The notes under the pieces: model-generated
Seen by the model: the letters and a program-made list of their open reading frames with translations, nothing else
Told to the model about the DNA's origin: nothing
The model's database searches: none
Shown: positions 42,088 to 52,058 of the stretch, piece by piece
How the letters are laid out: every line of letters starts with the position of its first letter
Position numbering within the stretch: position 1 is the stretch's first letter
Translations under genes and position numbers: made by a program
NCBI RefSeq assembly: GCF_020360975.1
Contig: NW_025408688.1
Span: 620,001-684,000, forward strand
Length of the DNA stretch: 64,000 nucleotides
Origin: Hirsutella rhossiliensis
Taxonomy: Eukaryota; Ascomycota; Sordariomycetes; Hypocreales; Ophiocordycipitaceae
Reading direction: 5' to 3'

Positions 42088-43668
42088 TTACACTCTCGAG
42101 ATGACTCTATCTTGAGCAGCAACATGTCCTACTGAATGAGATAATATTCTCCCCGCCCTTGACGATAGCGCTGTCATTAGTTCGGCAGGGACATATCTAG
42201 CCACTGCTAAATCTTCAGCGTGTGAGCGAGAGGGTAGCCTGCAGGAGGCTCTGCCGCCGCGGTGCTTGCAATCCGGGTTCTGACATATGTGGCCATAAAT
42301 GCAAGCCCCCTTTCTACAGGCACCACGCTTCGGGCATGGCATTGAGCGGGCGAGCGACTGGAGTACTCGCTTAAACTCGGCATCAATCACGCTGTGGTCG
42401 TATTCGCAACGGTCACCGGCCTCGCAGAACCCACTCAGATGGAACCTGTTGCAAATCCGCCGCTTGTTTATGCGTGACTTGAATCGACCGATCGTCTCGG
42501 GGCTAGAAGGCGGTATGTAGGGATCGAGACGGAAATTGCTCCTGTTGACTGCGACGTAGCCTTCGAGTATGTTGTCCTGGGGCAATTCAAGGTTGTCGAG
42601 GAAAGCATCCGCAGCTTGGCGTATGTTTAACAATGGCGTTGGTCTGCTTCCGGGTTCTTGCAGGGAGCCAGTTGCATCCGACTGAGGGTCATGACTTGAC
42701 GACCTCCACGTTGAAAAGGTATTTGCGGGGTCTTCGAGGTGAAGATTCTTGTAAGCTTTGCCGTACTTGAATTTTCCATATGGATACATTCGGCAATCGG
42801 TCCTCTGCCCGTCCATGGCCGTTATGACGGGGGCTTGATTTGCTGACGACGATGCTGTGAGTCCTGTGACAGCCTTTGCGGTTCCGAAGGCAGAATGGGT
42901 AGGCCGATGAGGGGCAGCCGCGTCTTTAAGCAGTGGCGTCGACCGAAACACACCAGGGAGCTCCTCGATTCCCATGCCAAGCTTGTTGAATTCGTTATAG
43001 AACCTAATGCCCGTGGTATTGATCAAGGTGAACCTCGCGTGATTTCCTAAGTATGGCGTCAAGTCGGAGATGTATCCAGCATCATGGCAAGCCGCAAAGT
43101 AAATGTGCTTACACTGAGTGTTCTCGGCATAAAGATGCAGTAGAGCACGCAGCTTAAAGTCGGCACTCTCCTTCAACTCGCCGGCATCAATAAACTCGGC
43201 GAGGCCGTATGATCTGTTGAAGCTGGCGATGAACGGGGCCAAGGAGCGCCTATTACTTCCGGCTAGACCGGCTTTGGAGAGCGCCTTGGATAAGCCAGCG
43301 ACATTGGCGTAAATGCGCGCCATTACTTGGCAATGCTCTAGGCCCTTGCTTTGAAGACTGGCCTTTACAGCTTCATTAAGCAGCTGTGCAGCATTTTTGC
43401 CGCCATCGGAGCCCTTGCCAAGTAGGCTATCGTGAAAAATGTAGCCATCGCCATCGACTAGTACGAGCACGAATGGATTGCGCTCCTGGCCCCTCGCCAA
43501 CTGCTTGTATTTTTCTCTGGCGTCCCGTTCCTCCTCGTAGTCGCTCTTCAGGCGCCTGCAGTCCTGAATCAAGGCCGAATACTTGTCCAGTATCTCTGAG
43601 AGGGCATCATTGCTGCGGTAGTCGGCGAGTTGGCTCGCGGCTCGTTCGATCTCGTGGTCGCTGAGCAT
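42088..43668 (-). CDS. CCCH zinc-finger protein with N-terminal NYN/DUF7923-like domain
   Basis: An intact 526-codon frame, ATG 43668 to stop 42088. Residues 1-65 are helical/coiled. The region about 65-235 contains FVLVLVDGDGYIFHDSLLG, AARIYANV-like and YFAACHDAGYISDL, the fold common to a fungal family with PIN/NYN-like acidic residues. A linker follows. Zinc fingers are at about 404-423 (C-x8-C-x5-C-x3-H, CNRFHLSGFCEAGD..H) and 444-495 (CPKRGACRKGACIYGH and CQNPDCKH). It probably binds RNA, and nuclease activity is possible from the N-terminal domain (inference). It is a host gene closely hemmed in by retrotransposon remnants: the gypsy fragment lies 30 bp beyond its stop. Confidence 0.85.
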   Translation of the reverse strand: MLSDHEIERAASQLADYRSNDALSEILDKYSALIQDCRRLKSDYEEERDAREKYKQLARGQERNPFVLVLVDGDGYIFHDSLLGKGSDGGKNAAQLLNEAVKASLQSKGLEHCQVMARIYANVAGLSKALSKAGLAGSNRRSLAPFIASFNRSYGLAEFIDAGELKESADFKLRALLHLYAENTQCKHIYFAACHDAGYISDLTPYLGNHARFTLINTTGIRFYNEFNKLGMGIEELPGVFRSTPLLKDAAAPHRPTHSAFGTAKAVTGLTASSSANQAPVITAMDGQRTDCRMYPYGKFKYGKAYKNLHLEDPANTFSTWRSSSHDPQSDATGSLQEPGSRPTPLLNIRQAADAFLDNLELPQDNILEGYVAVNRSNFRLDPYIPPSSPETIGRFKSRINKRRICNRFHLSGFCEAGDRCEYDHSVIDAEFKRVLQSLARSMPCPKRGACRKGACIYGHICQNPDCKHRGGRASCRLPSRSHAEDLAVARYVPAELMTALSSRAGRILSHSVGHVAAQDRVISRV

Positions 43669-44128
43669 CGTCTCGTGGGCGGCGAGAGGCTTCGACTAAA
43701 TCGAGGCGAGCAATGCAAGTGTTAGCTGCACCCCGGCACACCTCAAGACTGCCCTTCGGATAGTAATGACTTAGGCGATGATTTTGCGACCAGCAGAGCA
43801 GGGCTTCCGAGATTATGTTATGTCTGTGGCGGGAAAAAGCGAGGATGTGTCAGAACGGTGGTTCTGAGGCTTAGTCTTAATGAGGAAATAGGTGGGTATG
43901 CACGATGGATCAATGCTTAATGCAGCAGCTTGTGTGTAGCCGCAAAAAGAGGTTGTATTGATGTGTTGATGTGTAGGTTTAAGGCCTCGTTCCTCCCTAG
44001 ATCAAGGGAATTGGCTACAAGATGCATTACCTCAGCTAGCTCAGGCCTTTCCAAGAGGAGTCTAGCCGTTTTTAGAACAAGTCACGTTAACTTATTGGCT
44101 CCCATAAGTCAGCCTACGGCTGAATAAT
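43669..44128. promoter_or_regulatory. Upstream region of the CCCH gene, no defined sites
   Basis: About 460 bp between the start codon and the R2 repeat; no motif was identified with confidence. Confidence 0.3.
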
Positions 44129-44342
44129 ATACATTCTATCAGGAAGAGTGCACTCCTTGCCCCTCACTGAAGGCCGCGTAAGCCATCTACGTCAGCACAT
44201 TCAGCTCGATCTCCCCGATCAATAGCTTTCCAAGCTATTAGGTCGATAGTTCAATCTCTTGAGGTCCCCGAGCCAGTAAAAGATATACCGGACTCCTTGG
44301 AGGATCCCGATCGAATAGGAGATCCTCCGGACCCCTCAGTGG
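44129..44342 (+). repeat. Dispersed repeat R2, uninterrupted copy
   Basis: ATACATTCTATCAGGAAGAG through CTGAAGGCC, GGTCCCCGAGCCAGTAA and GATCCTCCGGACCCCTCAG. It matches 30616-31038 minus the solo LTR, and so gives the empty site for that LTR. Confidence 0.75.
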
Positions 44343-45109
44343 ACCACAAACCTCCCTCCTTACCTGGTTTCGAGCTGTATTACCTAGAGAGACCTAGAGG
44401 CCTCACTTCGTTCGGACCTTCTTCTCGACAGCAGCCGGTCGGTCTGGGTAGTCTGGGTGGTCTGGGTAAGGCTTGTTTCCAGGACCGTAATTGGTCAGTC
44501 TAGCCTGATATGGGCCCACTCCCCTTCTGCTTAGCTAATTTGCCGTGGGAAGAGCAAGGGCACCCCTACTGCTGATCGGTCAATCGCTCCACGGTATTAC
44601 GGAGTACTTCGGGGCAAGATTATCAGACCTTCAGACTGACCGCCTAACCCAGACAGACCTAGACCGACAGACGGGCTGGTTAGATCTGTCGAACGGGTTT
44701 ATTGCAGATAGCCCCGGACATAGAAGTACACGTGGATCCTGGCTGGCTTTTCGAGTGGAGAGTATGTCCGAGGCAGTCAATTGGCAAGAAAAGTCGGTGA
44801 CTATCTGCAATCGCGTGGACTGGGAAAGGCAGATGACAAGATGCGACTAGGTCGAGGCGCCACACAGAAATAGTTTGAATTTGGATTAATCAGAGCTGAA
44901 TACCAATCTACTAGATCGTCTCGCAACACCGGTTTTGCGAAAGTTGGGAGGCCTCCAAGCGGGTGAGACAAAATTCCAGCCCACGCCCCGACCGATAGTC
45001 AAAAGTCCCTTGATCAGTGATTGGCTAGCTTCCCGGTCGGTTCCGGTTGTTCGGGTAGTGCCGCTTCATGCCGTCACACTTTAGTCCCAATTGACTCCGC
45101 GTATATTAT
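44343..45109. other. No recognisable gene
   Basis: Short imperfect repeats of GGTCTGGGTA type at about 44440-44470; otherwise nothing supported. Confidence 0.35.
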
Positions 45110-45201
45110 AGACAGTCTCTATTCGTACGCACCCAAATCTCAATCCGTACGCACCCCCCCACTTTCAGCCACGAGTTAGCCGCAGAGCGGCCGACATCGC
45201 A

Positions 45202-45486
45202 CCATTTGTTGTCGGAAGAAACACAGACATCAGATATGTGTCAATTGCAGCGCACCTGTTGGAGCGCGTTCCACTTTTGCCTGCATGGCGCAATGGTCTT
45301 CGCAACACCGGGCACCTGTTGGAGCGCGTTCCACTTTTGCCTGCATGGCGCAATGGTCTTCGCAACACCGGGCTCATAACTGTTGCGAAGACCATTGCGC
45401 CATGCAGGCAAAAGTGGAACGCGCTCCAACAGGTGCGCTGCAATTGACACATATCTGATGTCTGTCTTTCTTCCCGACAAGATGGC
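45202..45486. repeat. Foldback hairpin with a 60-bp tandem duplication in one arm
   Basis: Arms of about 105 bp (45202-45307 and 45381-45486). The inner 83 bp are a perfect inverted repeat (ACAGACATCAG .. CGCAACA). A 60-bp unit starting GCACCTGTTGGAGCGCG occurs twice in tandem (45252-45311, 45312-45371). A transcript would fold into a long duplex. Confidence 0.9.
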
Positions 45487-46255
45487 CTCTACTTTTTCTA
45501 GCATGTACGCCATGTATGGCTCGCCCCAATGGTCCAAAATGCACTCACGGTCCGTGAGAATATCCCGTTATGCATGAAAGCGTTATCGACTTAAGGGCTG
45601 AGACTTTTCGATGCAAAGAAAATGCCGGGCCTGGTAATCTGAGAACCACTGTGCGGGTGAATTGACATAATGTCATTGCTGCAACTCTCCTAATCCGTTG
45701 CGACAATTATACTATCCTGAACCTTCTCGTTTCCCTTTCCTTTTAAAAATGACGATTTCGAAGCCCTTTCATCTTTGTTCTGCTCGTCCGAACCCCCGAA
45801 TTTGAACTGACTCGTGTAGGTATACTACACCACTTTCCCTGTTGACGGATAACTCGAGATCGAGCCGAAACAACACTTCTTCTCGGTTTCAATCGTGGCT
45901 GTTGCTGCTGAGAGTCCGCCACGTCTTGTTCCTCGAGATTGGGACCTAGCTCGAACTCTGAGAAATTTCGCCGCGCTGATCTTTGAACGCCACTTTTCGT
46001 TGAGGCCTGCGGAGCGCTCTGTTGTTCCAGCGCTGCGCGCTCGTTGCCCAATGGTCCACTGTTCTGTGGACGACCCTGAGCCATCCCCATCGGGGGAGGC
46101 TGTATTTGGAGGAGCGGATCATCTATATTTCATGGTCTTTTTATATGCTAAAATGGAACCAAGTTCTCCCTTTTTAGAGGTTCATTCCGAAGAGCTAGCT
46201 CCAAGAGTTTGTGAGCACTACTTCATCGATAACGGTCAAGTTGAGCTTACAGATC
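45487..46255. other. Interior of the TIR element
   Basis: Open frames on each strand (plus 45895-46317, minus 46090-45743) have no recognised domain; coding status is doubtful. Confidence 0.3.
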
Positions 46256-46558
46256 TGCGATGTCGGCCGCCCTGTGGCTGGCTTGTGGCTGAAAGTGGGG
46301 GGGTGCGTACGGATTGAGATTTGGGTGCGTACGAATAGAGACTGTCTTCATTTGTGTATAAAGAGCTGCACAATTCCGTGCGTTCATTCACTCGCTTCTT
46401 GTTCTTTAGATAATTCTCATCAATTGCCTGATGCCATCTCTGATCCGTGTGGAGCCAAATATCTGACATATGATTACTAGTCTCATGGCAGGCATCCGTT
46501 CTCTCTGCAAGCGCCGCTAGATCGCCATCATTCAAAGCGCAGTAAAAGCCTTTAAGCC

Positions 46559-49395
46559 ATGGACCATCTACCACAGCTCCAAAAGAGATCTAGCTTCCGC
46601 GTTGAAGTCCGTTTTCTTGAAGATGCCCGTTTTGCCTATGATCGCAACGGCCTTGAAGGCTTTCCCAGGCGATGCAAATTCACATTCGCAAAGCCTCACG
46701 ACCTCCAAACATGCTGGGAGTCGTCGAAATTCTTCCAGTCTTGGCTCTTCTTTGGCACTCTGGACGAGATCTTCAAGGTGTACAACATTACGATCCAGCG
46801 GGACGACTTTGTGAGTCGCGCTGAGAATGGCCACGCCACCATCACGACGAAGTGCCTCCAAGACTACATCGCGGCATGGATTGTCTCTGCCAGCCGCGAA
46901 TATCCCGGCTGCCTCGACAGTTCCAAGCTCCACTCTACTGCAAGAGAGGTCGGGGACTACATCGGCTCCGTCGCTGGCCAAGCGGTCGCCTCTCTCATCC
47001 GCGTCGCTCGTCGTGACCCTACTCCCATACCCAGTGCGATGGCAGTGCTACACAACAAGCGGCAGTTATGGAGCGAGGGCATGGAAAGTGCAAAAGTGAG
47101 GGCGGCTAGTATCTGGCGCGTGCTGGATACTGCAGCTACTGAATTGCGCAACTTTGGTCCGCTCAGTCGTGGCATTGACGCCGCTGTGTGGGACTCGGTC
47201 CTCGTTCTCTGTACTACTCTGCAGACAGCAGCATTCTTTATCTACCGTGCCATTCCACTAGATGCGTCGTTCACAGTCCCCTTCAACAAACTACCGGCGC
47301 GGCTCAGCCCTCAAATTTTCCTTGAGAATGGCTGGTGCCCGCGTGAACTGAAAATAATTTCCGACCTCGTGGAAGGCGACCATTGCGCCCTCCTTCTCTG
47401 TGCCCAGCTCGACCGCCGTCACAACCTCGACCACAGCAAGTGCAGCGCGGGCAAGTGCGAGGCGTACAAAGTGGACCTGGCGACGTACCAGACCCAGCAC
47501 CATCAAGACTGCCACGGTTGCGACTTTCTTGGCTTCGACGGGTTCGACTCCGCCGACCCAGCGAGGAGCAAGCTGCTTGAGACTATCATGTGCGATCAAT
47601 CCCGGCTGTCGCCGTCCCGCCCAACTCCCATGGCAGCGTATTGTGAGGGACAACTGCGGCTTGTCCCCGTGTCCGTCCGGCAGCTGCTCGGTCACCCGTT
47701 TGTGGCTATCAGCCACGTCTGGGCGGACGGACTGGGGAATTCAGATGCGAATGCGCTCCCCCGGTGCCAACTTGAGCGTATACAAGTAAGTGACCCAACG
47801 TAAATCCAAAAGATAAATGCTCTGCCTCAGTGGTATTTTAATCTAGATCCGTGCTAAGGACTAGAGTCTGGAATATCCATAAGAGTCATCAAGAGATGGT
47901 CACATTGAGGGTTCTATTGTACCAATAACTCAATCGGTGGCGAATGTATTAGTGCAGCAACTGGTGAACAGCCGCGCTGACTGCCCCAACGTAGAATCTA
48001 GTGGACAAACAATTTCCTAATAAAAAAGGCCCGGTTCCGTTTTGGATGGACACGCTTTGCATCCCAGTGACCAAGGGTAAGCCATCAGTGTACGGGGAGG
48101 CAAAGAAGAGTGCAATCAAAAACATGGAGGGCGTTTACAAATCCTCAACCAAGGTCCTTGTCCTGGATCGTACCCTGGCCGGTGTGCTCTCTCATGACAT
48201 GTCCAAGGAAGAGATCGGGCTCCGAATCATGTGTTCCGGCTGGGCGCGTCGCCTGTGGACGCTCCAAGAAGGGCTCTATCAGGCCCAGGTTCACTACCAG
48301 TTTGCAGACACCACCTACACCTTTAACAATCTAAACAAGGCTGTGCGCCAGACACACGCCTTTCCCGCCCGCAGTGTGACTATTCCGGAGACCCATTTGC
48401 TGCGCAAACGCCTTGCTAACCCGCCACAGTGTGCGGCTGACTACGAGCCACTGGCATGCTTCGCGCACAAGGCGCTGAGCTGTTGTTGGACCCGCATCTC
48501 GTCCTTCTTCAAGGAACTGGACATCAAGTACAGCCAGCCAGACCCTAAATGGTTCCCAGGCATGCAGCTCGTTCCTGGCATGACCGTTTTAGTCCCACGT
48601 GCAATGCGGACAATCGCATACCGCACTACCAGCCGCAGCGAGGATGAAAGCCTTATTCTCGCTAGCCTCACCAACTGGCGTGCCGGCTCCGTCGAGCCTC
48701 TGATCGAAGTGCCAGCGGAGGAGCGCATGCGAGTCTGTTTTAAGACGTTCGCCCTTGTGCCCAGCCAGCTTATCTTCCTCGACCAGAAACGCTACGAGGA
48801 CACTGGCGCACGTTGGATTCCGAAGTCTCTACTTGCCCAGTCCAGTGAGGGAACCAACCCGCTCCCCTACGAGCACGCCATCATCTCAGATGAGTTCTCC
48901 TGGCCGTCCCCCCGCGGCATCACGGCAGAGTACCCTTCCTTCCGCCTGACCTTGCCTCCGGGCTGGAGCCCCTCGAACGGCAGCCAAACTGTCCGGCTTC
49001 ATCTAGCGGGAAATCTTTACCTGGGTTTTGTCCACGAAGCAGGCTCACAGAATGCACCTGGCCCTTTGTCGTCCAACCTCGCCCTCGTCGTGCCGCGTTC
49101 CATAATCGCCGGTCCCTGGAAGTGTGTCGCCGCGCTCGTATCTATCCTGAACGCGAACCTGCCTATTCGCCAAAGGAGGAGCTCGGGAGTTACGGCTGGG
49201 TTGTTAACGCGTGGTCGCAACGCGCTTGCAGATTATCACGATAAAAGCAGGATGATGGGCCGTCATGAAGCACTTCTAGACCTAGAGCGCGTGCCTGAGG
49301 GGCGAAGTACGGACGAAACGCTGCCTAGGCTGGGTGCTATGCCTATGACGGAGTTCTTGACGCTGGAGAAAAATATACCGTGGCGGATTGGGTGA
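46559..49395 (+). CDS. HET-domain protein (heterokaryon incompatibility type), two exons
   Basis: Exon 1 is 46559-47785, exon 2 is 47995-49395. The intron is 209 nt with GTAAGT donor and CGTAG acceptor, phase 0, so QLERIQ joins NLVDKQFPN. The protein is about 874 residues. The HET domain starts at about residue 381 (FVAISHVWADGLGN) and continues with FWMDTLCIPV and a third block CSGWARRLWTLQEGLY, the three conserved HET motifs. The N-terminal 380 residues carry a Cys/His-rich stretch (HNLDHSKCSAGKC, HHQDCHGCDF). No NACHT/WD repeats are present. HET proteins trigger cell death on non-self fusion; the partner here is unknown. The gene looks intact. The intron is long for a fungus, and a second small intron inside it cannot be excluded. 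Confidence 0.87.
47786..47994 (+). other. Intron of the HET-domain gene
   Basis: Donor GTAAGTG at 47786, acceptor GTAG ending 47994, 209 nt; removal keeps the HET motif in frame. Confidence 0.8.
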
Positions 49396-50381
49396 TGCAA
49401 CTGGTTGGCAGCATCAAGACCAACCAGCAATATCGCAAAGCCATGAGGCTTCCGCAAAGATATAACAAGCAGAGCTTGTCACGAAGAGTAGGGCCAAATA
49501 GGCATAAAGTTAGTATTTCAGAATCGTCCGGTGCTGCTCCATTTTTCCTTGTGTCCGCTGTGTCTGTTCCTTCCTTCCTTCCTCGCCTTTTATTCCTGGC
49601 CACAATCTCGATCTTCTCCGTCTGCCTCACACCTCCGTCAATTACGGAGGACGATAGGGGACACTGTTGCAAAACTCACTTTTGGGTCTAGGCTCCCTGG
49701 CCCCGGTCATATGAGTACCTCGGGTTGGTGTGGAAAATGTACCGCGGACTAGCAGCGGGCCCGCACGTTGACGCTCCTTGAGTCCGTTCACTACCCTCCG
49801 GAGGCGGCGATGGTCCAGCGCCATGGTCTTTCGCTTCCCAGGGCTCTTCTCAGCTGTCTCGTCGAAAGAGGCCAAGCGGGATGTTGCAATCAGCGACAGG
49901 CCATATCAGTTATTCTAGCAGAAGTGCTGTTGGGATGTGCATCTCACTTTTGGCTGGATGATCCATTCGACACGGGAGCTGGTCCTGGAGCGGCAGCAAG
50001 CTCGTAGTTGTTGTGATGCGCAGCAGTACACCAGGTAAGGTGCCGATTCAGCCCCTAAAAGACACGTACAGCATCAATAGAGAGACCTACAGATTCAAAT
50101 TGATCAATGGCTCGTCACTCTTAGCAGGCAGAAAATCCTTCACCCTTTGCGCAGTCCCAACACGCAGCGCCAGTACTGTTCCTTGCGCGTAAGCGAAACA
50201 GGTATACACTTTTGACGAAATTTAACTTGGGCACATTCATTCCCAGGGCCTTTAATGCCTCGTGTGACGCGGGGACGGGATCGGGTGGGAGGAAATAAAG
50301 AACTAAAATTGAAAGAGAACAGTCTCTGTCAATATTGTTGTACTACGAAAGGAAAATTATCCTAATTCACTGGCGGCACTC
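49396..50381. other. Intergenic between convergent HET and carboxypeptidase genes
   Basis: No gene was recognised. It should contain both 3' UTRs; the lost C-terminal part of the carboxypeptidase is not detectable here. Confidence 0.4.
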
Positions 50382-51500
50382 TCAGGAGTAATACCTTCCC
50401 GAACGAGCAGTATTGATCCTATCCCTGGTTCGGTGGCAGCAGCCGCCCTTGCGGGAGTGCGCAACCAAGGCCTTGGCGTACTCGTCGCGCGTGATGCCGG
50501 CGATGCCGAACGGGTTCCTGTCGTAGGCGTACTCGGGATACGACTGTTCCTGGACGAGCAGGTCGATGCAGCCGTTGACGATGCCGAGGTTGGTGAGGTT
50601 GAGCGTCTTGGCGCCGCGCAGGGCCCCCTTTCGGACCCGCGCGTTCTGCTCCTGGATGTAGGCCGAGAAGCTGGGCCCGTACCTCCCGCCGTACGACTCG
50701 GTGAAGATGCTGATGGAGCCGTCGGTGGGCCGGTGCGCCAGGAAGTCGTGCGTCCACACCTGGAGAAAGTTCCAGTACTGCCGGGCCGCGTTCTCGGTCG
50801 TGTTGGCCGTCGACGCCGTGTCCTGGCTGCTGAAGACGCCGGGGAACACGGTGCGGTCCGCCCGAGGATCCCCGGCCCCGGGCCCGAGGCCGGTGATGCT
50901 GCCGTTCTTGGGGTGGAAGACTCCCGGCGTAGGGAAGTCGTAGCTGAAGCCGGTGTGGAGCGGCTGGTCGACGTAGAGCATGTTGAACTCTCTGTTCCAC
51001 GACCACTCCCTCGGGCTCGTCTTGAGGTTGCCGTCCACCTGGCACGGCCCGTGCTCGGTGAAGAGGCCAAACATGGACGACCCGCCGGGCCCGCCGTTGA
51101 CCCAGAGGACCAGCGGCGAGTCCTGCGGCTTCGTCTGGGCCTCGAAGTACCAGAAGAAGGTGTGGACGGGGTAGTCGTGCCGAAACTCGCGCATCGTGTT
51201 TGGCGGGAAGTTGACGTAGCCGGCATACGACTTTGCGTTGCCACATATCTCTGCCTACGCGGACGCACCCCGTGTTGCGAGGGTTAGAAGCCGCCAGCTG
51301 CCCGGAGGGGGTCTACGCGGGGAGGGTCTACGCGGGGACAGGACGGGTTCCCTGGAGCGCACCGGAACTTCTTTGTAGGACACGTCGGCGCCCTTGAGCA
51401 GGGTCGAGGGGATCTTCCTGACGCCCTCTGGCTTTGGGGGCCGGTGCGCCGCGGCCAGCCCGTCGAGGCCCAGCAGCACCAGGCCCGGTGTCCAACGCAT
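50382..51500 (-). pseudogene. Secreted serine carboxypeptidase (S10), C-terminally truncated, two exons
   Basis: Exon 1 51500-51363 encodes a signal peptide (MRWTPGLVLLGLDGLAAAHR) and propeptide to VSYKEVP. The intron 51362-51255 (GTGCGC..GTAG, 108 nt) leads into exon 2 51254-50382. Exon 2 has the S10 features [24 protein letters not shown] (oxyanion region), [13 protein letters not shown] and the nucleophile Ser in [11 protein letters not shown] (about residue 233). The protein stops at about 336 residues, whereas family members are usually 450-650, and the catalytic Asp and His that lie in the last third are missing. Sequence homology ends after HSRKGGCC. It is likely an inactive remnant, unless it acts as a non-catalytic secreted protein. 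Confidence 0.82.
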
Positions 51501-51592
51501 GATGGAGGTGTTGATTGGCGAGGACGACGGCCCGTCCAAGACTCGGCGGAGGAGGGAGAGATGGGCAGAGTCGACAGAGCGTGTTGTGTGTG

Positions 51593-51629
<37 letters not shown>

Positions 51630-52058
51630 GATGTGTCGACGGTCGAGAGCGGGAGTGAGGCCCTTCTTGGAGGCAGCGGCGACACACAACCCTTGGCCCG
51701 AGACTCCCTCCCGGTGGGCCGAGAGGAAGCCGACGGCTATTGTTGGTCCATTCCAGCGGCTGGGCGCCGCGTGAGGGGGAGGAGATGGGGGAGGAGATGC
51801 ACAATGGCGTCCAATGTCGTGCTTGCTGACCTCCCCGACGGCCTGTCTCACTCCGGGCCGCGGGACTGGGCGCGCGATGCAGCTCTATGACGCCACTCGG
51901 CAGACGCCAGCTGCTCGTGTCCAGTCGCGAGTCACCTTCTTGTCTCCTCCGTCTCCCTCCGTCCCCCCTCACCACCCCCTTTATGTGAACATATGTGCGC
52001 CAGCAGTCACCGCCTCGCCGCTCCCACCCCCAAAGGGACTCGGGCATGCTGCTGCTGC
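51501..52058. promoter_or_regulatory. Upstream region of the carboxypeptidase with a (GT)n microsatellite
   Basis: (GT)n with small interruptions at 51581-51628, about 80 bp upstream of the start codon on the minus strand. No other motif is certain. Confidence 0.5.
51581..51628. repeat. (GT)n microsatellite
   Basis: GTGTTGTGTGTGTTG followed by an uninterrupted GT run of about 17 units. Confidence 0.95.

Larger units (their letters stand above)
45110..46347. mobile_element. TIR element, 1.24 kb, containing a foldback
   Basis: 45110-45200 and 46256-46347 are inverted repeats (AGACAGTCTCTATTCGTACG .. GCGGCCGACATCGC), with CGTACGCACCC twice in each. The interior holds the foldback 45202-45486 at the inner edge of the left TIR and about 750 bp with only weak frames on both strands. 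No target duplication was found. The class is not determined. Confidence 0.75.

Noticed and set aside
45252..45486. CRISPR-like repeat array
   Set aside because: Only two direct units and one inverted unit with no spacers; eukaryotic foldback structure fits better.
45895..46317. 140-codon plus-strand frame as a host gene
   Set aside because: It overlaps the right TIR of a transposable element, has an opposing frame of similar length and no recognised domain.
50433..51287. 284-codon plus-strand frame opposite the carboxypeptidase
   Set aside because: Antisense shadow of a GC3-rich exon; the minus strand has clear S10 motifs and a signal peptide.
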